From assembly GCA_035478795.1 (NCBI GenBank), contig DATIJJ010000014.1:27027-91026 (forward strand): DNA of 64,000 nt, given 5' to 3'. The notes under the pieces were generated by a model. The model was not told the origin of the DNA. It searched no databases and was given only the letters and a program-made list of their open reading frames with translations. The DNA is from DATIJJ01 sp035478795. GTDB lineage: Bacteria; Pseudomonadota; Gammaproteobacteria; DSM-16500. The first letter of the stretch is position 1. Each line of letters opens with the position of its first letter. Positions 8,178 to 16,094 of this stretch are shown here, one piece after another. The translations under genes were made by a program, and so were the position numbers.

Positions 8178-8732
8178 TCATGCCTTTAAATTTCGAATAA
8201 TTGCGCTTGATAACTCAGGGAAATCAGCTTTGTAATAATCTCCACCAAAATGCCCTTCATTCTTATATTCGTGGTATTCACAGTCAAGTTTTAAATGAAT
8301 ATAGCGAGGCTGCTCTATTGGAATCCACGGATCATCTTGTGAAGCAAATAATACTATCCATTGCTGATTTTTTTTAATGTTTTTCCAATCCCATTCTTTA
8401 TCAAAATAACCTGACAATATCTCTTTTTCCATGCCAAGATCAGTATAATAGGCTCCTACTAATATGGAGCCAAAAACAGGACGCGTTTCAGCTAACCGCA
8501 TAGCTGCAATTGCACCTGATGAATGCCCTACCAATATAGTATTTTCATCTACCTTCAAATCGTTGATCAAAAAAGGTAGCCAAAATGATGATCTTGCCAG
8601 ATCATTATCAGGAAATTCTTCTGCAATCACCTCTAAACCTTGATCTTCCAGTTCTTTTTTAACACTTGGGAACCAATTATCATGAGGAGAGCCGCCGCCA
8701 TTACCTGGAATAAAAACTATTTTTTTGTTCAT
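8178..8732 (-). CDS. RBBP9/YdeN-type alpha/beta serine hydrolase
   Basis: 184 residues, the normal size for the RBBP9 group. The nucleophile elbow is GHSSG (about residue 73). The acidic residue lies in ASQDDPWIP and the His in NEGHFGG near the C-terminus. The start FIPGNGGG matches the first strand and oxyanion loop of the family. It is a cytoplasmic hydrolase of unknown substrate. It lies between an SDR and an acetyltransferase on the same strand. Confidence 0.87.
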   Translation of the reverse strand: MNKKIVFIPGNGGGSPHDNWFPSVKKELEDQGLEVIAEEFPDNDLARSSFWLPFLINDLKVDENTILVGHSSGAIAAMRLAETRPVFGSILVGAYYTDLGMEKEILSGYFDKEWDWKNIKKNQQWIVLFASQDDPWIPIEQPRYIHLKLDCEYHEYKNEGHFGGDYYKADFPELSSAIIRNLKA

Positions 8733-8775
8733 GTGTTGATTTCATCCCTTTCGCAGTATCTTTGAAAAAAATTAC

Positions 8776-9567
8776 TCACGAAGCTTCACTCCCTGATTTT
8801 GCCAATTTCTTTTTATTCAGTGGCTGTGGTATCGGTTTGTCATAATCCCGATAAATATTCCATTTTTTCATAGAAAATTCTTTATAAGTTGTATTGAGCA
8901 ATATATTTGCCAAAAATTCAGCACAAATTGATGCCGGAATTAAGGTTTTTTGTTTTTTCGCTTCCTCAAATTCAATGGCTAATGGAAATTCTTCTTTGGA
9001 GGCATTTCTCAAATTGCCTTGCATATCCGTGTCAACCTCTCCGGGTATCACATCGGCTGCGGCAATATAGGAAGGAAGTTCTTTTTTCAATGTCGCTGTC
9101 CATATATTAAGAGCTGCCTTGGCAGCACAATAAGCGCCAATGCCCGCCACAGCTTCATCACCTGCGACAGAGGTAATATTTAGAATTCGCGCTCCTTCGG
9201 TATTAAATTGAGATATAAGCGAATTTGTCAAAAATATTGGTGCAAGCAGATCTGTTTCAAATAATTTTCTGATTTCATGTTGAGACGCATGATGGAGCAA
9301 TCCTATTGGATGAATAATACCAGCATTATTAATTAAATAATCAATTTTCATATGATGAAGTGCCGTTTGAATTTTTTCTTGTCCATCCTGTGTCGTGATA
9401 TCAGCAGAAATAATTTTAATTGCATCCGGATTGAATTTTTGTAAATCCTTCAGTGCATTTTCATTTTGAGATATGGCAAATACAGTCAGGCCACGATTGA
9501 CTAATTCGAGTGTCAAAGCATGACCAATGCCTCGACTTGTTCCTGTAATCACTGCAATTTTATCCAT
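8776..9567 (-). CDS. short-chain dehydrogenase/reductase
   Basis: 263 residues, classical SDR. The nucleotide-binding motif is GTSRGIG at residues 9-15, NNAG is near residue 87, the catalytic Ser is in ITSVAGD, and YCAAK carries the Tyr-Lys pair. The sequence after the active site (VIPGEVDTDM) corresponds to the usual PG..DT segment. It uses NAD(P)H to reduce or oxidise an unknown alcohol or carbonyl. It is the first gene of the minus-strand group running to 6821 and diverges from the APH(9)-like gene. Confidence 0.9.
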   Translation of the reverse strand: MDKIAVITGTSRGIGHALTLELVNRGLTVFAISQNENALKDLQKFNPDAIKIISADITTQDGQEKIQTALHHMKIDYLINNAGIIHPIGLLHHASQHEIRKLFETDLLAPIFLTNSLISQFNTEGARILNITSVAGDEAVAGIGAYCAAKAALNIWTATLKKELPSYIAAADVIPGEVDTDMQGNLRNASKEEFPLAIEFEEAKKQKTLIPASICAEFLANILLNTTYKEFSMKKWNIYRDYDKPIPQPLNKKKLAKSGSEAS

Positions 9568-9664
9568 GCCAAATTCACTTTCTTATTGTGCGAGTTAAAA
9601 ATTTACTATTAAAAATGCTGGAGAATCAAGTGATTTTAATAGAGAATAACCCCAATTTGGAATA

Positions 9665-10675
9665 ATGTATATGTCAGAAATATTACTTGCAGACCATTGT
9701 ATTATTGATTGCCTGAAAATAAACTATGGTATTCCGGTTGCCAAACTCATCCTTCTTCCGCTTGGTGCAGATTTGAATGCATCCGTCTATAAAGCTGTGG
9801 CGCACGACCAGTCTTCTTATTTCGTAAAATTAAGACGTGGGCACCATACTGATCTCAGCGCTGCCATCATTACATTACTCCGGAATGCCGGCATCCAACA
9901 CGTGATTCCTCCCATCAAAAACGGTCGTGGACACCCTCTTCAACATATTGATGACTGTACTCTTATTGTGTATCCCTTTGTTGAAGGACAAGATGGATTC
10001 AGCCGTCATTTGACAAATAATCAATGGACCCTGCTTGGCAAGGTAATGAGACAGATTCACGAAATTAATGTACCGTCATCAGTTCAACAAACGATCAGAC
10101 GTGAAAGTTATTCATCAAAATGGCGAGAAGCCATACGATCACTCTATGCCCATATGGAATTTGAGCCAGTTATTGATGAAATTGCAGAGAAATTAACATT
10201 GTTTATGAAAAATCATGCAACAATGATTTATCGCCTGGTGGATAGAGCAGAACAGCTGGGCTGCGAAATTCAAAATCAATCACCAAAATTTGTTTTGTGC
10301 CATTCTGATATTCACGCCGGAAATGTGCTAATGGATAAAAATGATGTTATTTATATGGTGGACTGGGATGATCCTGTGATGGCACCTAAAGAACGTGATC
10401 TGATGTTTATTGGTGGAGGAATTGCCAATACATGGAATAAGCCCCTTGAAGAAGAATTTTTCTATCAAGGCTACGGCCATACTGAAATAAACAGGACAAT
10501 ACTCGCATATTACCGACACGAGCGCATTGTCGAAGATATAGCTGTCCTTGGCCAGCAACTTCTTCAAACGTCAGGAAGTATTCAGAGTCGGACTGAGTCA
10601 TATAACCATTTTCTTGCCCAGTTTGATCTTCATGGGGTTATAGAGATTGCATTTAAAACAGATGAACTCTTTTAA
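9665..10675 (+). CDS. aminoglycoside phosphotransferase, APH(9)-Ia-like (spectinomycin kinase)
   Basis: 336 residues with the kinase-like fold of aminoglycoside phosphotransferases. The catalytic loop CHSDIHAGNVL and the metal-binding segment VDWDDP, followed by APKERDLMFIGGG, are near-identical in pattern to Legionella pneumophila APH(9)-Ia, as is YYRHERIVEDIAV near the C-terminus. That enzyme phosphorylates spectinomycin. I infer the same chemistry here, though the natural role in environmental Legionellales is unclear. A second in-frame ATG six bases downstream (9671) is an alternative start. It is convergent with the chitinase gene, four bases apart, and no mobile element flanks it, so it looks intrinsic. 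Confidence 0.85.
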   Translation: MYMSEILLADHCIIDCLKINYGIPVAKLILLPLGADLNASVYKAVAHDQSSYFVKLRRGHHTDLSAAIITLLRNAGIQHVIPPIKNGRGHPLQHIDDCTLIVYPFVEGQDGFSRHLTNNQWTLLGKVMRQIHEINVPSSVQQTIRRESYSSKWREAIRSLYAHMEFEPVIDEIAEKLTLFMKNHATMIYRLVDRAEQLGCEIQNQSPKFVLCHSDIHAGNVLMDKNDVIYMVDWDDPVMAPKERDLMFIGGGIANTWNKPLEEEFFYQGYGHTEINRTILAYYRHERIVEDIAVLGQQLLQTSGSIQSRTESYNHFLAQFDLHGVIEIAFKTDELF

Positions 10676-10679
10676 CATT

Positions 10680-11987
10680 TTATTTCATAGGCTGATCTTT
10701 CGGATCTGCTTTTAATGTCATACCTTCCAAGGCAGATTTCAATAAAGATTGATCATTTTCAGCAGCTACGTCATCACCTATATTCCATGTCATCATGCCA
10801 GCAAGATGATTTTTTATAACATATGCCGCTTTTTCTTTAATAAGAGATGAATTGTCATATGTTAACAACTGTTTTGTCTCTGAATTATATGCCCACACAC
10901 CGTTCATGTGATTCTTTATAAAAGAAGCATGCTCTATAAATCCTGATTTTAATAGCCGTAAGACAGTGCGATATTGAACTCTCCCTTGTGATTTAATGCC
11001 AAAATCAAACACCGGCGTTTCATTCTGATTAAATGGCTGAAACAATCCATAATTCACATTTTTAACACCACCATAAGCTAGCGCATAGGATGGATAGCCT
11101 AAAACAATTTTATCAGGCGGAACACCTGAAAATGTTAATGATTTAATCGACTGATCACAGCTAATATGATAATAACGACTGATTAATGGTTCATGAAAAT
11201 CAGCGTACAAATTACTGTTATAACCTGTAATAGCTGGCTGATTAAACGGAGAATGAAACTCATAACACATGTCTGACACATAATTTACTTGCTCTGAAAT
11301 TTTTTTCCAGCTTTTAGCATTGATGTTTTGATCAGCCGAAACAGTTACAATAATAATTTTATCAGAACCTAATTTTTTTCTTAATGCAAAAAGAAGATTA
11401 GCGTATCCATTCATTCTTTCCAGAGTGAAATTATCCGGTTCGAAATCCAGATCTACACCGTTCAAATGATAATGGGCTACTATTTTTTCAATAGAATTGA
11501 CAAAATTATCTACGTTTAATATTGCATGATCAAATGATTGGGCACTGTTAGCACCACCAACAGAAATAATTTTTTTCAAAGAATGCGTATTGTTTTGTAA
11601 TAATGAAAATGCTGAAAAATTGCCAGCGCCTGGAGAATACAGATTATGCCGATCAAGACATATGTTTTTATTCAAAACACAAAAAGCATTGTCTAAATAG
11701 GATAAATCGACCTTGCTATCAGTGAAACGGGCGAAACCCGATGGGTCTACCCATAAAAATGCGTAGGCAATCATGTTCAGGTAATTTAATTTATCCAGCA
11801 TATCTTTATTAGTTATCCGGAAACCCATAGTATTAAAACTGCCAGCGACAGGATAAAGCGAATAGCTTTTATCATGATAAGACCAATAACTCATAAGAAG
11901 TTTTGGTTCATTTGCAAATGCTGCACAGGAAAATAACCAGCAAATGAATTGGACAATGTATTTTAGATAATGTTGTTTATTTCTCAT
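10680..11987 (-). CDS. secreted GH18 family chitinase
   Basis: 435 residues with a signal peptide (residues 1-25, ending CAAFA before NEP). The glycoside hydrolase 18 barrel follows. The catalytic motif is GVDLDFEPDN near residue 178, matching D.D.E with Glu as acid. SVGGAN is the preceding strand-3 motif, and MTWNIGDD near the end matches the closing Trp strand. It should cleave beta-1,4-GlcNAc polymers outside the cytoplasm. Its start overlaps the stop of the upstream hydrolase by four bases, so the two are coupled. A chitinase fits a bacterium living with amoebae or arthropods. Confidence 0.9.
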   Translation of the reverse strand: MRNKQHYLKYIVQFICWLFSCAAFANEPKLLMSYWSYHDKSYSLYPVAGSFNTMGFRITNKDMLDKLNYLNMIAYAFLWVDPSGFARFTDSKVDLSYLDNAFCVLNKNICLDRHNLYSPGAGNFSAFSLLQNNTHSLKKIISVGGANSAQSFDHAILNVDNFVNSIEKIVAHYHLNGVDLDFEPDNFTLERMNGYANLLFALRKKLGSDKIIIVTVSADQNINAKSWKKISEQVNYVSDMCYEFHSPFNQPAITGYNSNLYADFHEPLISRYYHISCDQSIKSLTFSGVPPDKIVLGYPSYALAYGGVKNVNYGLFQPFNQNETPVFDFGIKSQGRVQYRTVLRLLKSGFIEHASFIKNHMNGVWAYNSETKQLLTYDNSSLIKEKAAYVIKNHLAGMMTWNIGDDVAAENDQSLLKSALEGMTLKADPKDQPMK

Positions 11988-12895
11988 ATACCCAGATTTC
12001 TTAAAATATCATCCATGTGATTTTTTAAAATCGAAATATGCCCCTCATTATCCAATACATTTAATTGCGCATTCGGAATTAATTTCGCATACAATTCCGC
12101 ACATGATTTGGGAGCCTGTTTATCCAACGCACCATACCAGATAAAAAAAGGAACCCTGATATCTTCCGGACGAAATCCCCATGGCCTTAATAACAACTTC
12201 ATTTCATAGGCAGGACCTTTGGATCCATTTTTAAATGCTTCTCGCGCGCCCGAGATAAGTGCTGCTTTTTCAGACGGATCACTAAAAATAATCTGATCCG
12301 GTTTCGGTAGCTGCTTCACCATGTGCTGAAACAATTTGTCCGGATTTTCCAGCATTTTATTTGTTAACCACATCATCAGATCAGCAGATGGAGGAATAAA
12401 GCGAATCAATTGATTAACAATTTTTTGACTCCTGGCCAATCCAATCTGTGCTTCTGGCCTCTCAAATGGGCCCATACCAGAAACGATGGCCACAGAATTT
12501 AATCGTTCAGGTATGGCATAAGCACAAGCTGCCACATAAGGTGCGCCACCAGAATGCCCAATTAAGGAAAATTTTTTAATCGATAAATAATCAGCGACAT
12601 GGCTTACATCTTTTGGCCATGAGAGAAGCGTTCTTTCAGGATCAAACGTTGAATTTCCCATGCCCGGACGATCAATCCCAATCAAGCGACAATGCTGTGC
12701 GGTTGCTATTTCATGAAATCGCCCTGCTTCCAGTCTGCTGCCGGGTGTCCCATGAAAATAAAAAACCGGTGTTCCTTGCGGATCACCATATTCGGTAAAC
12801 CCCATTTTTCTTCCGTCAGGTAAATCAATTGAATACTCTGTCATAGAGGTATGCGCTCCTGCTTTTTTTCGAAAAATAAAATGCAGTGTAGCCAT
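11984..12895 (-). CDS. alpha/beta hydrolase
   Basis: 303 residues. The fold is clear: an HGTPGSR oxyanion loop near residue 49, the nucleophile in GHSGGAP (about 113-119), an Asp in WYGALDKQAP, and the His in NEGHISI near the C-terminus. The N-terminal 17 residues look unlike the family, and MTEYSIDLPDG at 12844 may be the real start, although the ribosome site for that start is poorly spaced. It resembles haloperoxidase or esterase-like hydrolases; the substrate is unknown. It is cotranscribed with the chitinase. Confidence 0.82.
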   Translation of the reverse strand: MATLHFIFRKKAGAHTSMTEYSIDLPDGRKMGFTEYGDPQGTPVFYFHGTPGSRLEAGRFHEIATAQHCRLIGIDRPGMGNSTFDPERTLLSWPKDVSHVADYLSIKKFSLIGHSGGAPYVAACAYAIPERLNSVAIVSGMGPFERPEAQIGLARSQKIVNQLIRFIPPSADLMMWLTNKMLENPDKLFQHMVKQLPKPDQIIFSDPSEKAALISGAREAFKNGSKGPAYEMKLLLRPWGFRPEDIRVPFFIWYGALDKQAPKSCAELYAKLIPNAQLNVLDNEGHISILKNHMDDILRNLGI

Positions 12896-12989
12896 AACCT
12901 GTTGAATGTCAATTTATGATAATAAAAATGCACTCATGGACTCATCAATACCCTCAAAATCGCACGGATACAAAAAATAAAAATGTTAT

Positions 12990-13065
12990 ATTAATCAACA
13001 AGTTATAAAAATAAAATGCCGACTGAGAAGTTGAAGAATTTTCCTTATTAATCAAGATGTTATAA
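12990..13065. repeat. 19-bp direct repeat pair in AT-rich intergenic DNA
   Basis: ATTAATCAA-NNN-GTTATAA occurs at 12990-13008 and again at 13047-13065, 57 bases apart. It lies in the 532-base gap between the hydrolase and the shikimate-kinase-like gene, upstream of the hydrolase-chitinase pair. It could be a paired regulator site; apart from this and the palindrome at 13115-13354 I see nothing in the gap. Confidence 0.4.
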
Positions 13066-13114
13066 CTTTTGCCAAGCATTGTATAGCTGTTCAGGGTCAT
13101 TAATTAATTAAAAA

Positions 13115-13354
13115 GTATCATTCGTTAGAAGCGTCATCAACCATGTTGATTTTGGTTATTTCAGGCCTCTATCCGCGGGTCATCCTGAGCGCGTTTTTTA
13201 GCGAAGGATCATCTGCTATTTTAAAGACTTTTTTGCGTGAGTTTTGTGAATAGCAGTGGATCCTTCGGCGAGAAGATGCCTCAGGATGACCCGCGGATAG
13301 AGGCCTGAAATAACCAAAATCAACATGGTTGATGACGCTTCTAACGAATGATAC
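13115..13354. repeat. 240-bp palindromic element with perfect 75-bp arms
   Basis: Bases 13115-13189 and 13280-13354 are perfect reverse complements over 75 positions. Inside them a second imperfect stem pairs GAAGGATC..CTGCTATT with its complement. The inner motif (CATCCTGAG ... GCGAAGGATC) resembles a palindromic repeat family widely scattered in bacterial genomes. The whole could fold into one very long hairpin. It lacks any open frame, so it is at most a non-autonomous (MITE-like) element. I see no target-site duplication. Confidence 0.9.
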
Positions 13355-13427
13355 GTTTCAAAAATACTGAATAGTTACAGCATTTTTGCATAAATCAGAT
13401 CGTTATCCGCCCTTTTGCCATAAATCA

Positions 13428-13958
13428 TTACATCTTGATAAACTTTATAACCTTATCGACATCCTGCTCAACCGTTTTACTGATTTCTGAAAGTTCATCT
13501 GAACAATCAACCGATTCAACAATCAACGTAGAAACTTCTTCATAAAATGCATCGCGTTCCTGATGTTGCTTTTCAAGAAACGCTTTCATATCATCCACGG
13601 GAAGCGCTGGAACTCGCCCATTTTTCATGCGAGCCAGTTGAGTTGGAATAGATACTTTCAGATAGACAACAAATTCGGAAGATAACAATTTTCGGCATTG
13701 TTCACTTGATACAACACATTCTTCCAATAAAACAACAATATTTTCTTTTCCGAGGCAATGCGTCATGATATCAAGCTGACATTGATTAAATGCTGCTTCA
13801 CCTTGTTCGCCAAGAATATCCCGTGTTTGTCTGCCAATGTAACGTTCAATACTCGGGTTTGCATCAACGATTTGCCATCCCAGTCTTTTTGCCAATGCTT
13901 CAGTAAATATAAATTTGCCTGCGCCCATATGGCCGACGATAAAGATTCGTTTTGTCAT
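13428..13958 (-). CDS. shikimate-kinase-like P-loop protein with degenerate motifs
   Basis: 176 residues with the overall plan of shikimate kinase: P-loop at residues 9-16, DANPSIER.IGRQ..DILGEQGE, and RDAFYEEVS near the C-terminus. Key residues deviate. The P-loop reads GHMGAGKF, with Phe where Ser/Thr should ligand Mg. The arginine normally following GE..FR is Asn, and the Gly-Gly strand that binds shikimate is replaced by LLEECVV. It is therefore unlikely to be the main AroK. It could be a diverged kinase of another substrate or a decaying paralogue. The reading frame is intact. Confidence 0.65.
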   Translation of the reverse strand: MTKRIFIVGHMGAGKFIFTEALAKRLGWQIVDANPSIERYIGRQTRDILGEQGEAAFNQCQLDIMTHCLGKENIVVLLEECVVSSEQCRKLLSSEFVVYLKVSIPTQLARMKNGRVPALPVDDMKAFLEKQHQERDAFYEEVSTLIVESVDCSDELSEISKTVEQDVDKVIKFIKM

Positions 13959-14059
13959 TTTTAATATCCTCTATCCAGTTGTTGCCTGTTCCCGGGTAAT
14001 TTATACTTTTTAAATTTTATCGGCAATAATCAACATTCCAATCATTCATTTTTGGCTCC

Positions 14060-14097
14060 AAAAAAATAAAAAAGCCCCCTGCCAAACGACAGGAGGC
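14060..14097 (-). terminator. rho-independent terminator of the small-gene cassette
   Basis: GCCCCCTG (14074-14081) pairs with CAGGAGGC (14090-14097) with one mismatch. Read on the minus strand the stem is followed by a T-rich run. It lies eight bases after the stop of the 85-residue gene. Confidence 0.75.
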
Positions 14098-14104
14098 ATA
14101 ACCA

Positions 14105-14362
14105 TCATGGTCTACGCAATGTTTGAGAAGGTTCTTTTTGCCCTGCTGCCTGTTTTGGTTTCAACGACAGATGATCATAGCCGCTAGTCAGCCCGAAAGG
14201 CCTCCACTCACTCACAACATCACAATCAGGATTAGCATCTTGCAATGCTTTCCGTCTCCTTGCTTCGAGTAAAACATCGACATATACGAGCGCAGAGAGC
14301 CCTGCGAAATAACCGGCACCAGAAAGCACTCTTTTTGCATTTTGCTCAAAAAATTTAAACAT
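14105..14362 (-). CDS. 85-aa hypothetical protein, paralogue of the gene at 1-187
   Basis: 85 residues with ribosome site GAGAGGA seven bases before the ATG at 14362. It begins MFKFFEQ, has a hydrophobic stretch at residues 13-32 (YFAGLSALVYVDVLLEA), then a conserved NPDCDVVSEW block and a polar basic tail. It matches the truncated gene at the window start over the whole visible length. It is preceded on the same strand by a 47-codon membrane micro-gene with its own promoter and followed by a terminator, so the two form a compact transcription unit of about 500 bases. Family and function are not recognised. Confidence 0.75.
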   Translation of the reverse strand: MFKFFEQNAKRVLSGAGYFAGLSALVYVDVLLEARRRKALQDANPDCDVVSEWRPFGLTSGYDHLSLKPKQAAGQKEPSQTLRRP

Positions 14363-14440
14363 AAAATGATCCTCTCAAAAGATTAATAATGATAAGTTGC
14401 TATCTGCCGGATGTATCGCCCTGAGACGGGCAGATAACGA

Positions 14441-14584
14441 TTACCGGCTCAGAGCTTGAGAGAGGGTGATAATGAGCACCACAATTGAAGAGGTCAAAAG
14501 GATAAGAACGAGAGAAAACCCAACGGACGATTCGCTGTATGTTTCAAAATAGCTATTGTGAGGTATACTTCGTCTCGGGTTCAT
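14441..14584 (-). CDS. 47-aa single-span membrane micro-protein, copy 2
   Basis: Same gene as at 276-419. It differs only at residue 9 (His for Gln) and residue 16 (Tyr for His) plus two silent changes. The hydrophobic span is residues 21-43. It starts 35 bases downstream of its promoter's -10 element and lies 78 bases upstream of the 85-residue gene. The flanking non-coding DNA is about as well conserved as the frame, so selection on the protein cannot be proved from two copies. Confidence 0.6.
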   Translation of the reverse strand: MNPRRSIPHNSYFETYSESSVGFSLVLILLTSSIVVLIITLSQALSR

Positions 14585-14622
14585 TTTTTTAAAATCATCA
14601 TTAAATTGATATATAACGATAG

Positions 14623-14651
14623 ACCATAGCCATTCAATAAAGAAAAGTCAA
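14623..14651 (-). promoter_or_regulatory. sigma70-like promoter of micro-gene cassette, copy 2
   Basis: On the minus strand TTGACT (14651-14646) and TATGGT (14628-14623) are 17 bases apart, identical to copy 1. The -35 element overlaps the stop codon of the AlaX-like gene. Confidence 0.5.
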
Positions 14652-14998
14652 CAATCATTTATCAACCGAATTTCAATTCTTTCCTTTCCTCTGCCAACAT
14701 TAACTCTTTTCAAATTAATCGCCCCAACTTCACCGGTAGATTTTACGTGCGTCCCGCCGCATGGCACTTGTGAAAATCCATCAATTTCCCAATAGCGTCT
14801 TTGATTTTCAATATCAGAAAATCCTGTTTTAATTGGCATATTCTGAGCGATAATTTTATCATACTCACTATCACTTTCCTGACCGACAAAAAAAGAAAAA
14901 GCAATCGTTTCATCAAATAAAATACAATTTCCATTGACCGACGATACATGAGTGATTAAATGAGTTTGATATGGGTTATCCCAAAACACTTTTTGCAT
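14648..14998 (-). CDS. AlaX-like alanyl-tRNA editing protein, internally deleted
   Basis: 116 residues against roughly 200-240 for full AlaX proteins. The N-terminal barrel is recognisable (residues 1-42, ending VGQESD), as is the end of the editing domain (YWEIDGFSQVPCGGTHVKSTGEVG, then GKERIEI). The middle, which should carry the zinc-binding H...H motif, is missing in frame, while the CGGTH ligands remain. It is therefore probably not a working deacylase for Ser/Gly-tRNA(Ala). It is either a recent in-frame deletion or a reduced binding protein. It starts one base from the stop of the DUF2000 gene. Confidence 0.7.
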   Translation of the reverse strand: MQKVFWDNPYQTHLITHVSSVNGNCILFDETIAFSFFVGQESDSEYDKIIAQNMPIKTGFSDIENQRRYWEIDGFSQVPCGGTHVKSTGEVGAINLKRVNVGRGKERIEIRLINDC

Positions 14999-14999
14999 A

Positions 15000-15422
15000 T
15001 TATCGCCACAAAGAGAATTTTTTCGTTAATTCTGTTACCTTATCCCATTCACCAAATAGTACAATACCGTAATAAATCAAATTTTCATCTTTAACATTCG
15101 CTGTTCGTTCAATCTGCTCTTTATATGTTCCGACTGTCATAGTATCAGCGAAATCATTAAAAATAATGTTATTTGCAATCGCTTCATTACGTAGTTTTCG
15201 TATTTTGTTTGAATTTTCTGACAGGATGATGAAAGGGATTTCCGAAATAAAAGGATGGGAACCGCCATCCGCGTCACGATAATCCGTTAAACGTAATTCC
15301 TCCTTGCCAATAGCCGACCCCAACCCGATGCACATGTGCGCGAGTGCATTCATTATTTTTCCTGTTTCTATACTTTTATTTAATACAGCAACCAGCTTGT
15401 TTTTAAACTTCTCATCTGTCAT
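15000..15422 (-). CDS. DUF2000 domain protein
   Basis: 140 residues matching DUF2000 over its whole length: NKLVAVLNKS, IMNALAHMCIGLGS, the mid-domain PFIIL, and LFGEWDKVTELTKKFSLW at the end. The fold resembles peptidyl-tRNA hydrolase 2-like domains; the activity is unknown to me. It forms an operon with the AlaX fragment and diverges from an XRE-cupin regulator whose operators lie in the shared promoter region. DUF2000 next to AlaX and such regulators suggests a role in amino-acid or tRNA quality control. Confidence 0.8.
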   Translation of the reverse strand: MTDEKFKNKLVAVLNKSIETGKIMNALAHMCIGLGSAIGKEELRLTDYRDADGGSHPFISEIPFIILSENSNKIRKLRNEAIANNIIFNDFADTMTVGTYKEQIERTANVKDENLIYYGIVLFGEWDKVTELTKKFSLWR

Positions 15423-15452
15423 AGGGCACCTGATTTAAGTAAATAAAGATCG

Positions 15453-15502
15453 TGCGTTATAACGCATATTGAGATATAATAGCATTGTGCGTTATGGCGC
15501 AC
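15453..15502. promoter_or_regulatory. twin palindromic operators between DUF2000 and XRE-cupin genes
   Basis: TGCGTTATAACGCA (15453-15466) is a perfect 14-base palindrome, and GTGCGTTATGGCGCAC (15487-15502) is a second copy with five-base perfect arms. Their starts are 34 bases apart, close to three helical turns. A TATAAT (15475-15480) lies between them. This is the likely binding site of the XRE regulator for control of both directions. Confidence 0.7.
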
Positions 15503-15527
15503 AACATTTTTCTACACAGGATAGCGC

Positions 15528-16094
15528 ATGAAAAATATTAATAAACGCATCTCTTTGATTTTAAAAAAATTACGCCATGACAAAGGATGGAGTCTCGATA
15601 AAGCAGCTGAAAAAACGGGCGTAAGCAAGGCGATGTTAGGTCAAATTGAACGGGAAGAATCAAGCCCGACGATTGCCACTTTATGGAAAATCGCCAGCGG
15701 GTTTGACACCTCATTTTCTTCTTTCATTGAAGATACGCATTCCAGATCAGATCATTCTGTTCATAGAGTCGGTAAAACCCGGCAACTGCACCCATCCGAT
15801 AAAAAAATTCGCGTTATGCCGTTATTTCCTTATGATGATGAATTAAAGTGTGAAATATTTGTCATTGAATTATTGCCAACATGTGAACATTTATCTCCAC
15901 CTCACCAGGCAGGCGTCATAGAACATGTCATTGTAGCGTCAGGAACAATAGAAGTTTTAGTCAATAAAAAATGGAAGTTACTTAAAAAGGGCGACGGGCT
16001 TCGTTTCAATGCAAGTCAACCACATGGTTATAGAAATCTTTCGAAAAAGACTGCTCTATTTCATGATATTATCCACTATCCTGTTGGCTCATGA
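15528..16094 (+). CDS. XRE family regulator with C-terminal cupin domain
   Basis: 188 residues. The helix-turn-helix is at 8-62 (ISLILKKLRHDKGWSLDKAA, GVSKAMLGQIE, SPTIATLWKIA). The cupin barrel spans about 100-185 and includes HLSPPHQAGVIEHVIVASG and LKKGDGLRFNA..PHGYRN. This architecture is used by sensors of small ligands. It most likely controls its own gene and the divergent DUF2000-AlaX operon through the two palindromes upstream. Its 3' end overlaps the convergent GNAT gene by 26 bases. Confidence 0.9.
   Translation: MKNINKRISLILKKLRHDKGWSLDKAAEKTGVSKAMLGQIEREESSPTIATLWKIASGFDTSFSSFIEDTHSRSDHSVHRVGKTRQLHPSDKKIRVMPLFPYDDELKCEIFVIELLPTCEHLSPPHQAGVIEHVIVASGTIEVLVNKKWKLLKKGDGLRFNASQPHGYRNLSKKTALFHDIIHYPVGS

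Noticed and set aside
7655..8732. GNAT and hydrolase pair as a toxin-antitoxin system.
   Set aside because: The partner is a full RBBP9-type hydrolase, not a DNA-binding antitoxin, and the acetyltransferase lacks features of TacT-like toxins.
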